NCBI GenBank assembly: GCA_036675475.1
Contig: JAKFEY010000007.1
Span: 55,894-119,893, forward strand
Direction of reading: 5' to 3'
Length of the DNA: 64,000 nucleotides
Source: JALYRV01 sp036675475
Lineage (GTDB): Bacteria > Acidobacteriota > Vicinamibacteria > Vicinamibacterales > SCN-69-37
Shown here: piece after piece, positions 26,001 to 33,842 of the stretch
How positions within the stretch are numbered: the stretch's first letter is position 1
Layout: every line of letters starts with the position of its first letter
The notes under the pieces: model-generated
What the model saw: the letters and a program-made list of their open reading frames with translations, nothing else
The model's database searches: none
What the model was told of the DNA's origin: nothing
Made by a program: the position numbers and the translations under genes

Positions 26001-26253
26001 TCTTCGACGCCGGCATGTAATCCACCAGCGGCGACAGGAAGAACGGCTCGGTGGTGTATTCCTTGATCCTGGCCGTGTAGGCCTCGTCGATCGGCTGCTT
26101 CGGATCGCGTCCGGGTTTGGCGCTCGACAGGTCAGCCGCGCCGCTGGCGGGGCGGGCCGGTGGAGCCTGGGAAGCCTGGCCGGCGAGGAGCAACGCGGGC
26201 GTCGCGGCAATGGCAACGCCCAGGACGAGACGGCGGATGGATGCGGGGCACAT
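23086..26253 (-). CDS. secreted M14-family zinc carboxypeptidase, multidomain
   Basis: A 1055-residue protein with a signal peptide (LVLGVAIAATPALLLAGQ). The M14 zinc site is visible as His192-x-x-Glu195 (TIHSGEAGAP), with an Asn-Arg pair near 270 (AHDNNRDAMG) and the downstream His297 (VLHDLHES). Low-complexity Gly/Arg/Ala stretches separate the catalytic domain from a C-terminal alpha/beta domain that resembles a glutamine-amidotransferase-like fold (DVIIFAPGGGSG, EDGGVFIGAGS). The family removes C-terminal residues or cuts peptide substrates outside the cell. Its length, about twice a minimal M14 enzyme, fits secreted Acidobacteria and Bacteroidetes homologues. Confidence 0.88.
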   Translation of the reverse strand: MCPASIRRLVLGVAIAATPALLLAGQASQAPPARPASGAADLSSAKPGRDPKQPIDEAYTARIKEYTTEPFFLSPLVDYMPASKTVPTPMAVLGNIAGAPGKLPYSADVSRYMRMLEKATPRVKVFSIGTSEEGREMIAVAVASEALMAKLDANRADLAKLADPRTIQMNDALADEIAKRAAPVYYITGTIHSGEAGAPTALMELAYRLAVDDAPYVKHIRDNLITLITPVTEVDGRDRMVDLYEYEKANPDRTKPSLVYWGKYVAHDNNRDAMGMTLKLTEHVMNAFVGWKAQVLHDLHESVPYLYDNTIGDGPYNAWLDPLLTNEWQMIGWNNVQEMTRLGMPGVFAFGTFDTWSPGYLMFIAATHNGISRLYETFGNGGTAETRERILDPGSTSRTWYRQNPPLPRVMWSLRNNNNYEQTGLLVSLNYFATNRLTFLRNFYEKSKRSITKAVTEGPAAYVLPATDPRFGSQAELLRILQKQHVEVSRATQPFTVHVRTAPVRGGRGNTGGSSAAAQGRAGGAGQAREGGAAPASAPRTEPKEFPAGSYIIRMDQPYSRIADALLDYQYWSPNDPQQRPYDDTGWTFPEGFNVQSFRITDPQVLEVKVERVTAPIQAAGGFRAEGAAAPATAAPAGAAVYAVNHNADSALMAMRYRLRDADIQVAEEPFEAAGVTFNRGSFLVRGAAGSSLETVARDLGIVFHPLAAAPPVKTHPARAARVALMHTWRSTQTEGWWRYAFDKAGLPYAYISVQDAAREADLRAKYDVIIFAPGGGSGMSVIQGLPNFRDPIPWKKTALTPNIGVIDETDDMRPGLGLDGLAHLRTFVEDGGVFIGAGSSAEFAVEFGLSHGVTANSPGPGTRVVGSLLRSKVVDGTSPIVYGYSDDLAVYSDGGESFSVSAGAGGGGGRGGGAGNQRATGRGTPDDPDVAQGRPALEPRFQAPERPTVEPWQYALPTEDQLRNPLNIIPPAFRPRVALRFADQRDLLVSGLLQGGGAIAQRPLVVDVPVGKGHVVLFANNPVWRGSTVGSYFLVFNTILNFDSLNAGRTLDPR

Positions 26254-26281
26254 GGTGTGCCCCGCATTGTAGACGGTCGCA

Positions 26282-26305
26282 GGCCTGAAGGCCCGCGCTA
26301 CCGCA
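26282..26305 (-). repeat. REP-like unit overlapping the BNR-propeller gene stop
   Basis: GGCCTGAAGGCC followed by CGCGCTACCGCA. On the minus strand it reads as GCGGTAG, hairpin; its TAG (26298-26300) is the stop codon of the gene at 26298-29609. Same family as 9369 and 23046. Confidence 0.7.
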
Positions 26306-29300
26306 CTTCCAGCTTGATCTTGTGCTGGGCCAGCGCGGCGCTCACGGCCGGCGCCTTCGCCAGCACCGCGTTCGCTTCGGCGATGGCCGGCGGCGTCATT
26401 GTTTTCGCCTCGGCATACGCCTTCGTGGTGTTCTCGGTCGGCACCATGCCGCCCATCATGCCGCCCTTGGCCTGGCCGATGCGCGCGAGCACGTTCGGGC
26501 TCGGCGCGCCGCCGCCTCCGCCGAAGCCGCCGAACTGGCCGCCGCCGCCGCCCTGCGTGATGAACTTCGGCACCACCGCGTCGAGCTCCTTCTTGAAGGC
26601 CTCGAACTGCGACTTCACCGCGGCAGGCACGTCGCTGCGGCCGGCCAGTTCCTTGGCCGCCGCCTGCGCCTGCTGGTTGAGCGGCGCGAGTTTCGCCGCC
26701 ACCGCCGTCGCGCGCGTCTGCAGGTCGTGCAGCTCCATGGCGCGATCGAACAGCTGCTTGCGCTCGGCCTCGGTGAGCACGACTTCCGGATCGGCGATCA
26801 CCTTCAGCGGCTTGGTCTCGACCGCCTTGCCGTCGACGAGCAGCGTGACGTTATAGGTGCCGGGCATGACGAACGGTCCGGCCGTGCCGCCGCCACCGCC
26901 GCGTCCGCCGCCGCCACCACCTCCACCGCTGCAGCCGGCGCCAAACGGATCCGGCTCGCGCTCGTCGTTCTGGTTCCCACCCTGGCCGCCGCCACCCTGG
27001 CGTCCGCCGCCCCCGCCGCCGCCCGCAAGGGCCGGCGCGGGCTGCACGCGCAGATCCCAGCACGCCATGTTGATGCCCGCCTTGTTCGCCTCGGCAAGCA
27101 CCGGCCCGGAGATTTCGCGGACTTCACGTCCGGCCGCGTCCGCAATCTTCAACGCCACGCTCGCCGCCGGCTTCTTCAGGTACCACGACAGGCGCGCGGC
27201 CTGCGGCGGGTTCTGGCCATAGAACGTCTGGTCGCCCCAGAACTCGTAGTTCCGGTCGCGCGCCGGGCGCTGATACCAGGCGAACGCAGGCGGCGTGAAC
27301 AGGTCGGCGTCCGTCGTTGCCGCACGCGCCGCGGCCATCTCCTGAATCGGCTCGAGATGATCGAGGATCCAGATCGTGCGGCCGTGTGTCGCCAGCACCA
27401 TCGCGTTGTCGCGCGGGTGCAGCGTGATCTCGTCAATCCGCACCGTCGGCAGATTGGCCTTCAGGCGCTGCCAGCTCTTGCCGCGGTCGAGCGAGACGAA
27501 CAGGCCCGTTTCGGTGCCGAGATACAGCACGTCCTGGTTGCGCGTGTCTTCCGTCAGCGTGCGCGCGACCTCGTCGGTGAGGTTCGCGTTGATCGGCCGC
27601 CACGTCTGGCCGAAGTCGCTGCTCGCGTAGATGTACGTCGTGAAGTTGTTCAGGCGGTGCCCGTCGAACGTCGCATACACGACGCCTTCCGTGAATCGCG
27701 ACGGCACGACTTCCGACACATAGATGCCTTCCGGCAGGCCCGGAATCTTCGACGTGACGTTGTCCCACTTCTTGCCGCCGTCCCGCGTCACCGACACATT
27801 GCCATCGTCAGTGCCGGCATAGATCAGGCCGGGGCGCTTCGCGGATTCCGCGAGCGCGACGATGGTGGGCCAGTCGCGGATGCCGTCGTTGCGCGAGAAG
27901 CGGATCTCGCTGCCCTTGACGCCCATCGTGACGATGTCGTCGCGGCTCGGGCTCTCGGTGAGGTCCGGCGAAATCACCGTCCACGAGAGGCCGCGATCGT
28001 CCGAGCGGAACACCTTGTTCGCCGCCGAATAGAGCGTGCGCGCGTTGTGCGGCGACAGCAGCATGGGCGTGTCCCAGTGCCAGCGGTAGCTTTCGCCGGC
28101 CGGCGGCTGCGGACGGATGCTGATCGTTTCGCCCGTGACGCGATCCACGCGCGTCATGTTGCCGTCCTGCGACTCGCTGTACGCGATGCGGTAGTCGGAC
28201 GGATCCTGCAGCACGACGAACCCGTCGCCGCCCTGCAGCGTCTTCCAGTGGAAGTTCGCGATGCCGGCGCTGCCGCGCACGGCGCTCGGGCCGCACCAGT
28301 TGTAGTTGTCCTGCATGCCGCCGCAGACGTTGTACGGAATCGCGTTGTCGACACTCACGTGATAGAAGAGGCCGACCGGCAGGTTGGGCAGGAACACCCA
28401 CGTCTTCGACTTGTCGTACGACACGGCCAGCCCGCCGTCGTTGCCAATCAGCACATGATTGGAATTCGCGGGATTGATCCAGATGGCGTGATGGTCCGAG
28501 TGCGTCCGCGACGCCGCCGACGTGTCCATCGTCTTGCCGCCGTCGAGCGTCTGGTGCAGGTCGACGCCGCCCAGATACACGACGTTCGAGTCGTTGGGAT
28601 CGATGCGGACCTGGCTGAAATACATGGGGCGCGGATTGGCGTTGTTCACCTTCGTCCACGTCTTGCCGGCATCGGTGGACTTGTAGAAGCCGGTGGGGTT
28701 GTCGTTGACGCCCTGGCCGCCTCCGCCGCCGCGCCCGCCGCCCTGCTGCTGTTGCTGCGGGCCTTCGATCACGGCATAAAGAATGTTCGAGTCCTTGCGA
28801 TACACGTCGAACGCGATGCGGCCGAGCGGGCCGTCGAGCACGCCGCCCTTCAGTTTTGTCCACGTCTCGCCGCCGTCGGTGGACTTGAAGATGCCGCTGC
28901 CGGTGCCGCCGCCGTTGAAGCAGCAGGCGGTGCGCCGGCGCTGATACATCGACGCGTACAGCACCTTGTGGTTGTTCGGATCCATCACCAGCTCGTTCGC
29001 GCCGGTGTCCTCGTCAACCTTCAGCACCTGCTTCCACGTTTTGCCGGCGTCGGTGGTCTTGAACACGCCGCGCTCGCCGCCCGGGCCCCAGAGGCTGCCG
29101 GTGGCCGCAACGAAGACGGTGTTGTTGTCGCGCGGATCGATGACGATGCGGTTGATGTGGCGCGAGGTGGGCAGGCCCATGTGCGTATAGGTCTTGCCGC
29201 CGTCGGTCGACTTGTAGACGCCGTTGCCCCAGGAAGTGCTCTGACGGTTGTTCGACTCGCCGGTGCCGATCCAGACCAGATCGGGGTTGTGCTGCGAGAC

Positions 29301-29609
29301 GGTGACGTCGCCAATCGACATCAGGCCCTGATCCTGGAACTGGGCCTCGAACGTGGTGCCGTTGTTCGTGGTTTTCCAGACCCCGCCGTGCGCGGTGCCG
29401 ACGTAGTAGGTGGCCGGGTCGGCCTCGTAGACGGCGACGTCGGCGATGCGGCCCGACATGGCCGCGGGGCCGATGGGCCGGAAATAGAGCGAGTCCAGCG
29501 GATTGGCCGGCGCGGCGGCCGGGGCCTGCTGCGCCGATCCGACGAGGGCTTGGGCGCCCAGTGCGGCCGCGACGGCCGACACGAGCGCCAACGTTCGAAA
29601 CTGCTTCAT
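26298..29609 (-). CDS. secreted sortilin/BNR-type beta-propeller protein
   Basis: A 1103-residue protein with a signal peptide (LALVSAVAAALGAQALVGSAQQ). Many Asp-box/BNR repeats are visible (GVWKTTNNGTTF, GVYKSTDGGKTY, GVFKTTDAGKTW, GIFKSTDGGETW), the mark of sortilin-like ten-bladed propellers or of the YVTN/BNR family. The C-terminal part holds Gly/Arg tracts and a helical end. Known BNR propellers include glycosidases and receptor ectodomains, but the glycosidase residues cannot be verified here. A homologue of similar size lies at 55897-59076. A GGAGG ribosome-binding site precedes the ATG. Confidence 0.87.
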   Translation of the reverse strand: MKQFRTLALVSAVAAALGAQALVGSAQQAPAAAPANPLDSLYFRPIGPAAMSGRIADVAVYEADPATYYVGTAHGGVWKTTNNGTTFEAQFQDQGLMSIGDVTVSQHNPDLVWIGTGESNNRQSTSWGNGVYKSTDGGKTYTHMGLPTSRHINRIVIDPRDNNTVFVAATGSLWGPGGERGVFKTTDAGKTWKQVLKVDEDTGANELVMDPNNHKVLYASMYQRRRTACCFNGGGTGSGIFKSTDGGETWTKLKGGVLDGPLGRIAFDVYRKDSNILYAVIEGPQQQQQGGGRGGGGGQGVNDNPTGFYKSTDAGKTWTKVNNANPRPMYFSQVRIDPNDSNVVYLGGVDLHQTLDGGKTMDTSAASRTHSDHHAIWINPANSNHVLIGNDGGLAVSYDKSKTWVFLPNLPVGLFYHVSVDNAIPYNVCGGMQDNYNWCGPSAVRGSAGIANFHWKTLQGGDGFVVLQDPSDYRIAYSESQDGNMTRVDRVTGETISIRPQPPAGESYRWHWDTPMLLSPHNARTLYSAANKVFRSDDRGLSWTVISPDLTESPSRDDIVTMGVKGSEIRFSRNDGIRDWPTIVALAESAKRPGLIYAGTDDGNVSVTRDGGKKWDNVTSKIPGLPEGIYVSEVVPSRFTEGVVYATFDGHRLNNFTTYIYASSDFGQTWRPINANLTDEVARTLTEDTRNQDVLYLGTETGLFVSLDRGKSWQRLKANLPTVRIDEITLHPRDNAMVLATHGRTIWILDHLEPIQEMAAARAATTDADLFTPPAFAWYQRPARDRNYEFWGDQTFYGQNPPQAARLSWYLKKPAASVALKIADAAGREVREISGPVLAEANKAGINMACWDLRVQPAPALAGGGGGGGRQGGGGQGGNQNDEREPDPFGAGCSGGGGGGGGRGGGGGTAGPFVMPGTYNVTLLVDGKAVETKPLKVIADPEVVLTEAERKQLFDRAMELHDLQTRATAVAAKLAPLNQQAQAAAKELAGRSDVPAAVKSQFEAFKKELDAVVPKFITQGGGGGQFGGFGGGGGAPSPNVLARIGQAKGGMMGGMVPTENTTKAYAEAKTMTPPAIAEANAVLAKAPAVSAALAQHKIKLEVR

Positions 29610-29676
29610 GCTGTTCGGAGCCTCCAGATAGGGATGGAACCTGCTGCGGATTATAAGGTGGCCGGGCGGCGCCCGT

Positions 29677-31380
29677 TTACCGGATGCGGGTGGTGGCGGT
29701 GCCGACGAGATCCGAGACGTGGTCGTAGACCACGACCTTCGCGTGCGCCGGCACGCGATCCGGCGTGAAGGTGAGGGTGTATTTGATGTCCTGCTGCAGC
29801 GCCGTGGCGAGTTCCGCCGAGGTCAGCTTCAGGTCGATGCGCTGCCAGAGCTCGCTGACGACGGCCTCGCGGGCGTCGCCGCTGAACACGGCCACGTCGA
29901 GCTCGATGTAATGGATGCCGTCGCGTTCAACCACACGCAACTTGCCCGGTTTCACCGACAGTTCAATCCGCACCTCGCCCGCGGCGCGGTCGTAGGCGGC
30001 GGCGACCCCAACCTGGATGTCGCCGAGCGGCCGCGGATAGTTGCCGGCGGCGACGATGCGGTTGTAGGCCATGAACTGGCGGCGATCGAGCGGCACGAGC
30101 TGCTGGCGGGCGAAGTAGCCGTGGCGATAGAGCACGCGCACGCCTGGCCGGTTGACCTTCACGGTGATCTTCCGGAACTTCCCGTCCTGCGTGCCGTCGG
30201 CGGGGTAGTAGCCAAGCAAGTACTGCGACCGCGACGCGCGATCAATGTCGGCGAGCGCTTCGTCGCCCCACTTGAAGAGCGCCGCGCGGCCGCCGGTACG
30301 CTCCGCGAGCGTCTTGAGGCCTTCGATGGAGAACGCATGCGCCCAGTTCACGCGCGGCAGTCCGCGCCGATCGAAGCTGCTCGTGATGCCGCCGGTGTGG
30401 ATGACGTCGACCACGACGCGCGCGTCGGCCGCGACGTTCGCGAGGCTGACGTCGTAGTCGCCGCTGGGCATCTGCAGGCCGAACTCCGTGACGTACACGA
30501 GGTGCTTCTCGCCATCGAGATAGCGGAGATATTCGATGCCGGCGAACAGGCCACCGAGATCCTGCAGCGTCTTGACGTTGCCCTCCATGTAGGCATCGAG
30601 CGTCTGCAGGTCGGCCGGGGCCTCCGGCGCGAGGCCCCCGACCGGCTGGCTGACGCCGACCGGGTTGAGCAGATTGCCGACGTCGCGCATGTCCTGCTCG
30701 ATACGCGCGGCATCGGTCGCGCGGCCCGGCGGCATTTCGCGGAAGCCGGGAGCGCCGGCGGTGGAGAAGATCGCGTCGACTTCGGGCTGAAGGCCGGCCG
30801 GTACGTCCTTGCCGCCAAAAATCGCGGCGAGGCCGCCTTGCTTCGCCGTCATCTTCGACTCGATGCGCTCGTGCTTCTCGCGGAACGCGGCGATGACGGC
30901 TTTGATCTTGTGGTGCTCGCGCGTGAAGTCGGTCGCGCGGTTGTAGGCGATCACCGCGACGTGATCCTGCGGCAGCAGTGTCGTGTCGACGAACTCGACG
31001 AGCGCATCGAGGATGCGCGTTGGATACTGCAGCCGTCCGCGCCCGAGCACGAAGAGGAACACGCGGCCGGACGGCGCCTCGAGGTCGGGCCCTGTCACGC
31101 GGCGTAGCGCCGGGCGCGCGTCCGATCCGGTCGCAGGGCTTCCGGGCTCCGCGCTGAAGACGACGTGCTCGAAGGCGCCAATCTCCTGAGGACGTCCGTC
31201 CTCGAGAACCTGGAAGTCGGCGCGCGTCAGGTCCGTCACCGGCCGCCCCGCGCGATCGATCACGCGCACGTCGACCGGCACCATCGTGATGCGGCTCTTG
31301 AAGGCGCCGGGAATCTGCGGCTGCTGCGCCGAGACCCCTGCGGTCAGCGCGACGGCGAAAAGGATGGCGGTGCGCGCCAT
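29677..31380 (-). CDS. secreted VWFA-related protein, paralogue 5
   Basis: A 567-residue protein with a signal peptide (AILFAVALTAGVSAQQ). It repeats the layout of paralogues 3 and 4: RITMVPVDVRVIDRAGRPV, ADFQVLEDGRPQ, the degenerate metal loop FLFVLGRGRLQYP (GRGRL 113-117), KHLVYVTEFGLQMP, QYLLGYYPADG and VYDHVSDLVGTATTRIR at the end. It is separated from the others by the M14 and BNR genes but is clearly part of the same expansion. A row of 8-bp repeats lies just upstream. Confidence 0.82.
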   Translation of the reverse strand: MARTAILFAVALTAGVSAQQPQIPGAFKSRITMVPVDVRVIDRAGRPVTDLTRADFQVLEDGRPQEIGAFEHVVFSAEPGSPATGSDARPALRRVTGPDLEAPSGRVFLFVLGRGRLQYPTRILDALVEFVDTTLLPQDHVAVIAYNRATDFTREHHKIKAVIAAFREKHERIESKMTAKQGGLAAIFGGKDVPAGLQPEVDAIFSTAGAPGFREMPPGRATDAARIEQDMRDVGNLLNPVGVSQPVGGLAPEAPADLQTLDAYMEGNVKTLQDLGGLFAGIEYLRYLDGEKHLVYVTEFGLQMPSGDYDVSLANVAADARVVVDVIHTGGITSSFDRRGLPRVNWAHAFSIEGLKTLAERTGGRAALFKWGDEALADIDRASRSQYLLGYYPADGTQDGKFRKITVKVNRPGVRVLYRHGYFARQQLVPLDRRQFMAYNRIVAAGNYPRPLGDIQVGVAAAYDRAAGEVRIELSVKPGKLRVVERDGIHYIELDVAVFSGDAREAVVSELWQRIDLKLTSAELATALQQDIKYTLTFTPDRVPAHAKVVVYDHVSDLVGTATTRIR

Positions 31381-31400
31381 GGAGTCAGTGTAGGGGATCC

Positions 31401-31440
31401 GGGGATTTGGTGATCTGGTGATCTGGTGATTTGGTGATTT
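31401..31440 (+). repeat. five tandem 8-bp repeats
   Basis: Five consecutive units, GGGGATTT, GGTGATCT, GGTGATCT, GGTGATTT, GGTGATTT, fill most of the gap between divergent genes. The consensus is GGTGATYT. There are no spacers, so it is not a CRISPR array. Confidence 0.9.
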
Positions 31441-31444
31441 GTCT

Positions 31445-31450
31445 TACTAT
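31445..31450 (+). promoter_or_regulatory. -10-like hexamer, candidate leaderless promoter
   Basis: TACTAT ends six bases before the ATG at 31457 with no ribosome-binding site in between and no -35 box. Confidence 0.4.
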
Positions 31451-31456
31451 CGATGG

Positions 31457-31825
31457 ATGAAGACCGTCGCTGTCATCGGCGCCTCGAGCGATCGCTCCAA
31501 GTTCGGCAATAAGGCGCTCCGCGCCTTCAGGAACAACGGCTACAAGGTCGTGCCCATCAATCCCACCGAAACCGAAGTCGAGGGGGAGCCGGTGTTCCGG
31601 TCGGTGCTCGACTACGAGGGCGAGATCGACGAGGCGACGATGTACGTGAATCCGCGCGTCGGGGAGAAAGTCCTCGACGACATCGCGGCGAAGAAGATCG
31701 GCACGGTGTGGCTCAATCCGGGCGCGGACGGCCCGACCGTAGTCGCACGCGCGAAGGCGCTGGGTCTCAACGCCATCCGCGCGTGCAGCATCATCGCGAT
31801 CGGCGACTCGCCGAGCCGCTATTAG
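31457..31825 (+). CDS. CoA-binding (YccU-type) Rossmann protein
   Basis: A 122-residue single-domain protein. VAVIGASSDRSKFGNKA is the nucleotide-binding loop of the CoA_binding family, and GTVWLNPGAD belongs to the later part of the fold. Stand-alone members of this family bind coenzyme A; their physiological role is unclear, although fused versions occur in acyl-CoA synthetases and succinyl-CoA synthetase alpha subunits. The start at the methionine of MKTVAVIG is preferred because the upstream in-frame codons fall in tandem repeats. The stop overlaps the stop of the convergent gene by 3-4 bases. Confidence 0.88.
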   Translation: MKTVAVIGASSDRSKFGNKALRAFRNNGYKVVPINPTETEVEGEPVFRSVLDYEGEIDEATMYVNPRVGEKVLDDIAAKKIGTVWLNPGADGPTVVARAKALGLNAIRACSIIAIGDSPSRY

Positions 31826-32214
31826 TCTTTTCTCGCGAAGCCGAAATACGCCGCCGCGGCCGCGATGATCGCGTGCAGCCACACATCGGCGCCATAGAGC
31901 GGGATCAGGCCGAACGTCGTATTGGTCTGCGGCAGCAGGCCCAGCACCACGAGCAGCGCATAGACAATCGCCACGAACTGCGCGTAGCTGCGCGCGCTCA
32001 TCAGCGATCCCCGCGACGCCAGGATGCCCATCACGCCGAAAAGGATGTGCACCACGTTGTGGATCGTGTTGACGGGCAGGATGCCGAGCGCATGGCCGAA
32101 GCCGTGCGTCTGCGTGAGGCCGGCCGGCGGGTCGGCTGGCGTGGGAAAGAACCCGGCGAGACCGGCGACGATGAAACCAAGGCCTAGCACGAGGGCGAAT
32201 TGCCGTGTGGTCAT
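31822..32214 (-). CDS. DUF4383-type small membrane protein
   Basis: A 130-residue integral membrane protein with four hydrophobic segments, starting TTRQFALVLGLGFIVAGLAG. The order of segments and the motifs NTIHNVVHILFGVMGI and YGADVWLHAIIA are those of DUF4383 proteins, which have no known function. It is transcribed away from rho; TATACA (32237-32242, minus strand) lies 22 bases before the start. The longer open frame upstream is antisense to rho and is not used. Confidence 0.82.
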   Translation of the reverse strand: MTTRQFALVLGLGFIVAGLAGFFPTPADPPAGLTQTHGFGHALGILPVNTIHNVVHILFGVMGILASRGSLMSARSYAQFVAIVYALLVVLGLLPQTNTTFGLIPLYGADVWLHAIIAAAAAYFGFARKD

Positions 32215-32236
32215 CTGTGCTCCTCCCGGAAGCTGA

Positions 32237-32271
32237 TGTATATGGCGCGGAGTGTAGCACCGCGCTATACT
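32237..32271. promoter_or_regulatory. divergent -10-like boxes between DUF4383 gene and rho
   Basis: TATACA on the minus strand (32237-32242) faces the DUF4383 gene. TATACT on the plus strand (32266-32271) faces rho and would give a leader of about 60 nt. -35 boxes are poor. The long rho leader could be a site of Rho autoregulation, as known in other bacteria. Confidence 0.35.
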
Positions 32272-32340
32272 GCGGTCCTCTTCTTTTTCGCCACCTGAAC
32301 ATCCGGGCGCCAGCCGCGCCGCCACCTCCCAGATCACGAC

Positions 32341-33834
32341 ATGCCGAAAGACACCCGAGCCCCCCGACGTCCACGCCCCGAAACAGGTCCGGCCGACCGG
32401 TCCCGCCGGGAGCCGCCGCCCCAGGTTGCCCAGTTTGACGACGGCGCCGAGGGGCCTCAAGCCGGCACCGCCCCGGAGGGCGCAGCCCCGGCAGGCGCGG
32501 CCCCGCAGGCAACCCAAGCCGCGGCATCCCAGGCCCCGGCGCCCCAGGCCCAGGCGCCCCAGGCGCCGGCGGGAGGCGCGCGGCCCGAGCTGCGGCTCTC
32601 CGATCTGAAGGAGATGGGCATCCAGAAGCTGGTGCAGGTCGCCAAGGACCTGCAGATCGCCGCCACCGGGCTGCGCAAGCAGGAGCTGATCTTCCAGATC
32701 CTCAAGGCGCAGGCCGAACTGAGCGGCATGATCTTCTCGGAGGGCGTGCTCGAGGTGCTGCCCGACGGCTTCGGCTTCCTGCGCGCCCCCGACTACAACT
32801 ATCTCCCCGGTCCCGACGACATCTACGTGTCGCCGTCGCAAATCCGGAAGTTCGACCTCCACACCGGCGACACGGTGTCGGGCCAGATCCGGCCGCCCAA
32901 GGAAGGGGAGCGCTACTTCGCGCTCATCAAGGTCGAAGCCGTCAACTTCGAGGCGCCCGGCCAGGGCGACAAGGTCTTCTTCGAGAACCTCACGCCGCTC
33001 TATCCGCAGGAGAAGTTCAGGCTCGAGACGACCCCCGACAATCTCTCGTCGCGCGTCATGGATCTGATGACGCCCATCGGCAAGGGGCAGCGCGGCGTCA
33101 TCGTGGCGCAGCCGCGCACCGGCAAGACGATGCTGCTGCAGGCGCTCGCCCAGTCGATCGCCGTCAATCACCCCGAGGTGTTCCTCATCGTGCTGCTCAT
33201 CGACGAGCGGCCCGAGGAAGTCACCGACATGCAGCGGTCGGTGAAAGGCGAAGTCGTGTCGTCGACGTTCGACGAGCCGCCGCAGCGCCACGTCCAGGTG
33301 GCCGAGATGGTGATCGAGAAGGCCAAGCGCCTCGTCGAGCACAAGAAAGACGTCGTCATCCTGCTCGATTCGATCACGCGCCTGGCGCGTGCCTACAACA
33401 CGGTGATTCCGGCGTCGGGCAAGGTGCTGACCGGCGGTCTCGACTCGAACGCGCTGCAGAAGCCGAAGCGGTTTTTCGGCGCGGCGCGCAACATCGAGGG
33501 GGGCGGCTCGCTCACGATCATGGCGACGGCGCTGGTCGACACCGGCTCGCGCATGGACGATGTGATCTTCGAGGAGTTCAAGGGCACGGGCAACATGGAG
33601 ATCCACCTCGACCGCAAGCTCGTGGACAAGCGTGTGTTCCCGGCCATCGACATCCTCAAGAGCGGCACGCGTAAGGAAGAGCTGCTCATCCCGAAGGAAG
33701 ATCTCAATCGCGTGTGGGTGCTGCGCAAGGTGCTCAACCCGCTGTCGCCCGTGGAAGCCATGGAACTGCTGCTCGACAAGATGGGGAAGAGCAAGTCGAA
33801 TGCGGAGTTTCTTGGAGCCATGACAAAAGGGTAA
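32341..33834 (+). CDS. rho: transcription termination factor Rho, with long disordered N-terminal extension
   Basis: A 497-residue Rho. Residues 1-80 are an Arg/Pro- then Ala/Pro/Gln-rich low-complexity extension. The standard protein follows: Rho-N domain (LRLSDLKEMGIQKLV), the RNA-binding domain (EGVLEVLPDGFGFLRAPDYNY) and the RecA-like ATPase with Walker A AQPRTGKT (K262) and LLIDERPEEVTDM. Rho hexamers bind nascent RNA and stop transcription. Few intrinsic terminators are seen in the window, so Rho may be important here. Extensions of this kind occur in Actinobacteria and Bacteroidetes. A diguanylate cyclase gene follows after eight bases. Confidence 0.97.
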   Translation: MPKDTRAPRRPRPETGPADRSRREPPPQVAQFDDGAEGPQAGTAPEGAAPAGAAPQATQAAASQAPAPQAQAPQAPAGGARPELRLSDLKEMGIQKLVQVAKDLQIAATGLRKQELIFQILKAQAELSGMIFSEGVLEVLPDGFGFLRAPDYNYLPGPDDIYVSPSQIRKFDLHTGDTVSGQIRPPKEGERYFALIKVEAVNFEAPGQGDKVFFENLTPLYPQEKFRLETTPDNLSSRVMDLMTPIGKGQRGVIVAQPRTGKTMLLQALAQSIAVNHPEVFLIVLLIDERPEEVTDMQRSVKGEVVSSTFDEPPQRHVQVAEMVIEKAKRLVEHKKDVVILLDSITRLARAYNTVIPASGKVLTGGLDSNALQKPKRFFGAARNIEGGGSLTIMATALVDTGSRMDDVIFEEFKGTGNMEIHLDRKLVDKRVFPAIDILKSGTRKEELLIPKEDLNRVWVLRKVLNPLSPVEAMELLLDKMGKSKSNAEFLGAMTKG

Positions 33835-33842
33835 AGTTCGGG

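Noticed and set aside
26322..29768. A frame of more than 1100 codons on the plus strand opposite the BNR-propeller gene.
   Set aside because: The minus-strand protein has a signal peptide and many Asp-box repeats; the opposite frame has no recognisable domain and low-complexity composition.
31401..31440. CRISPR array.
   Set aside because: The 8-bp units have no spacers and there are no cas genes.
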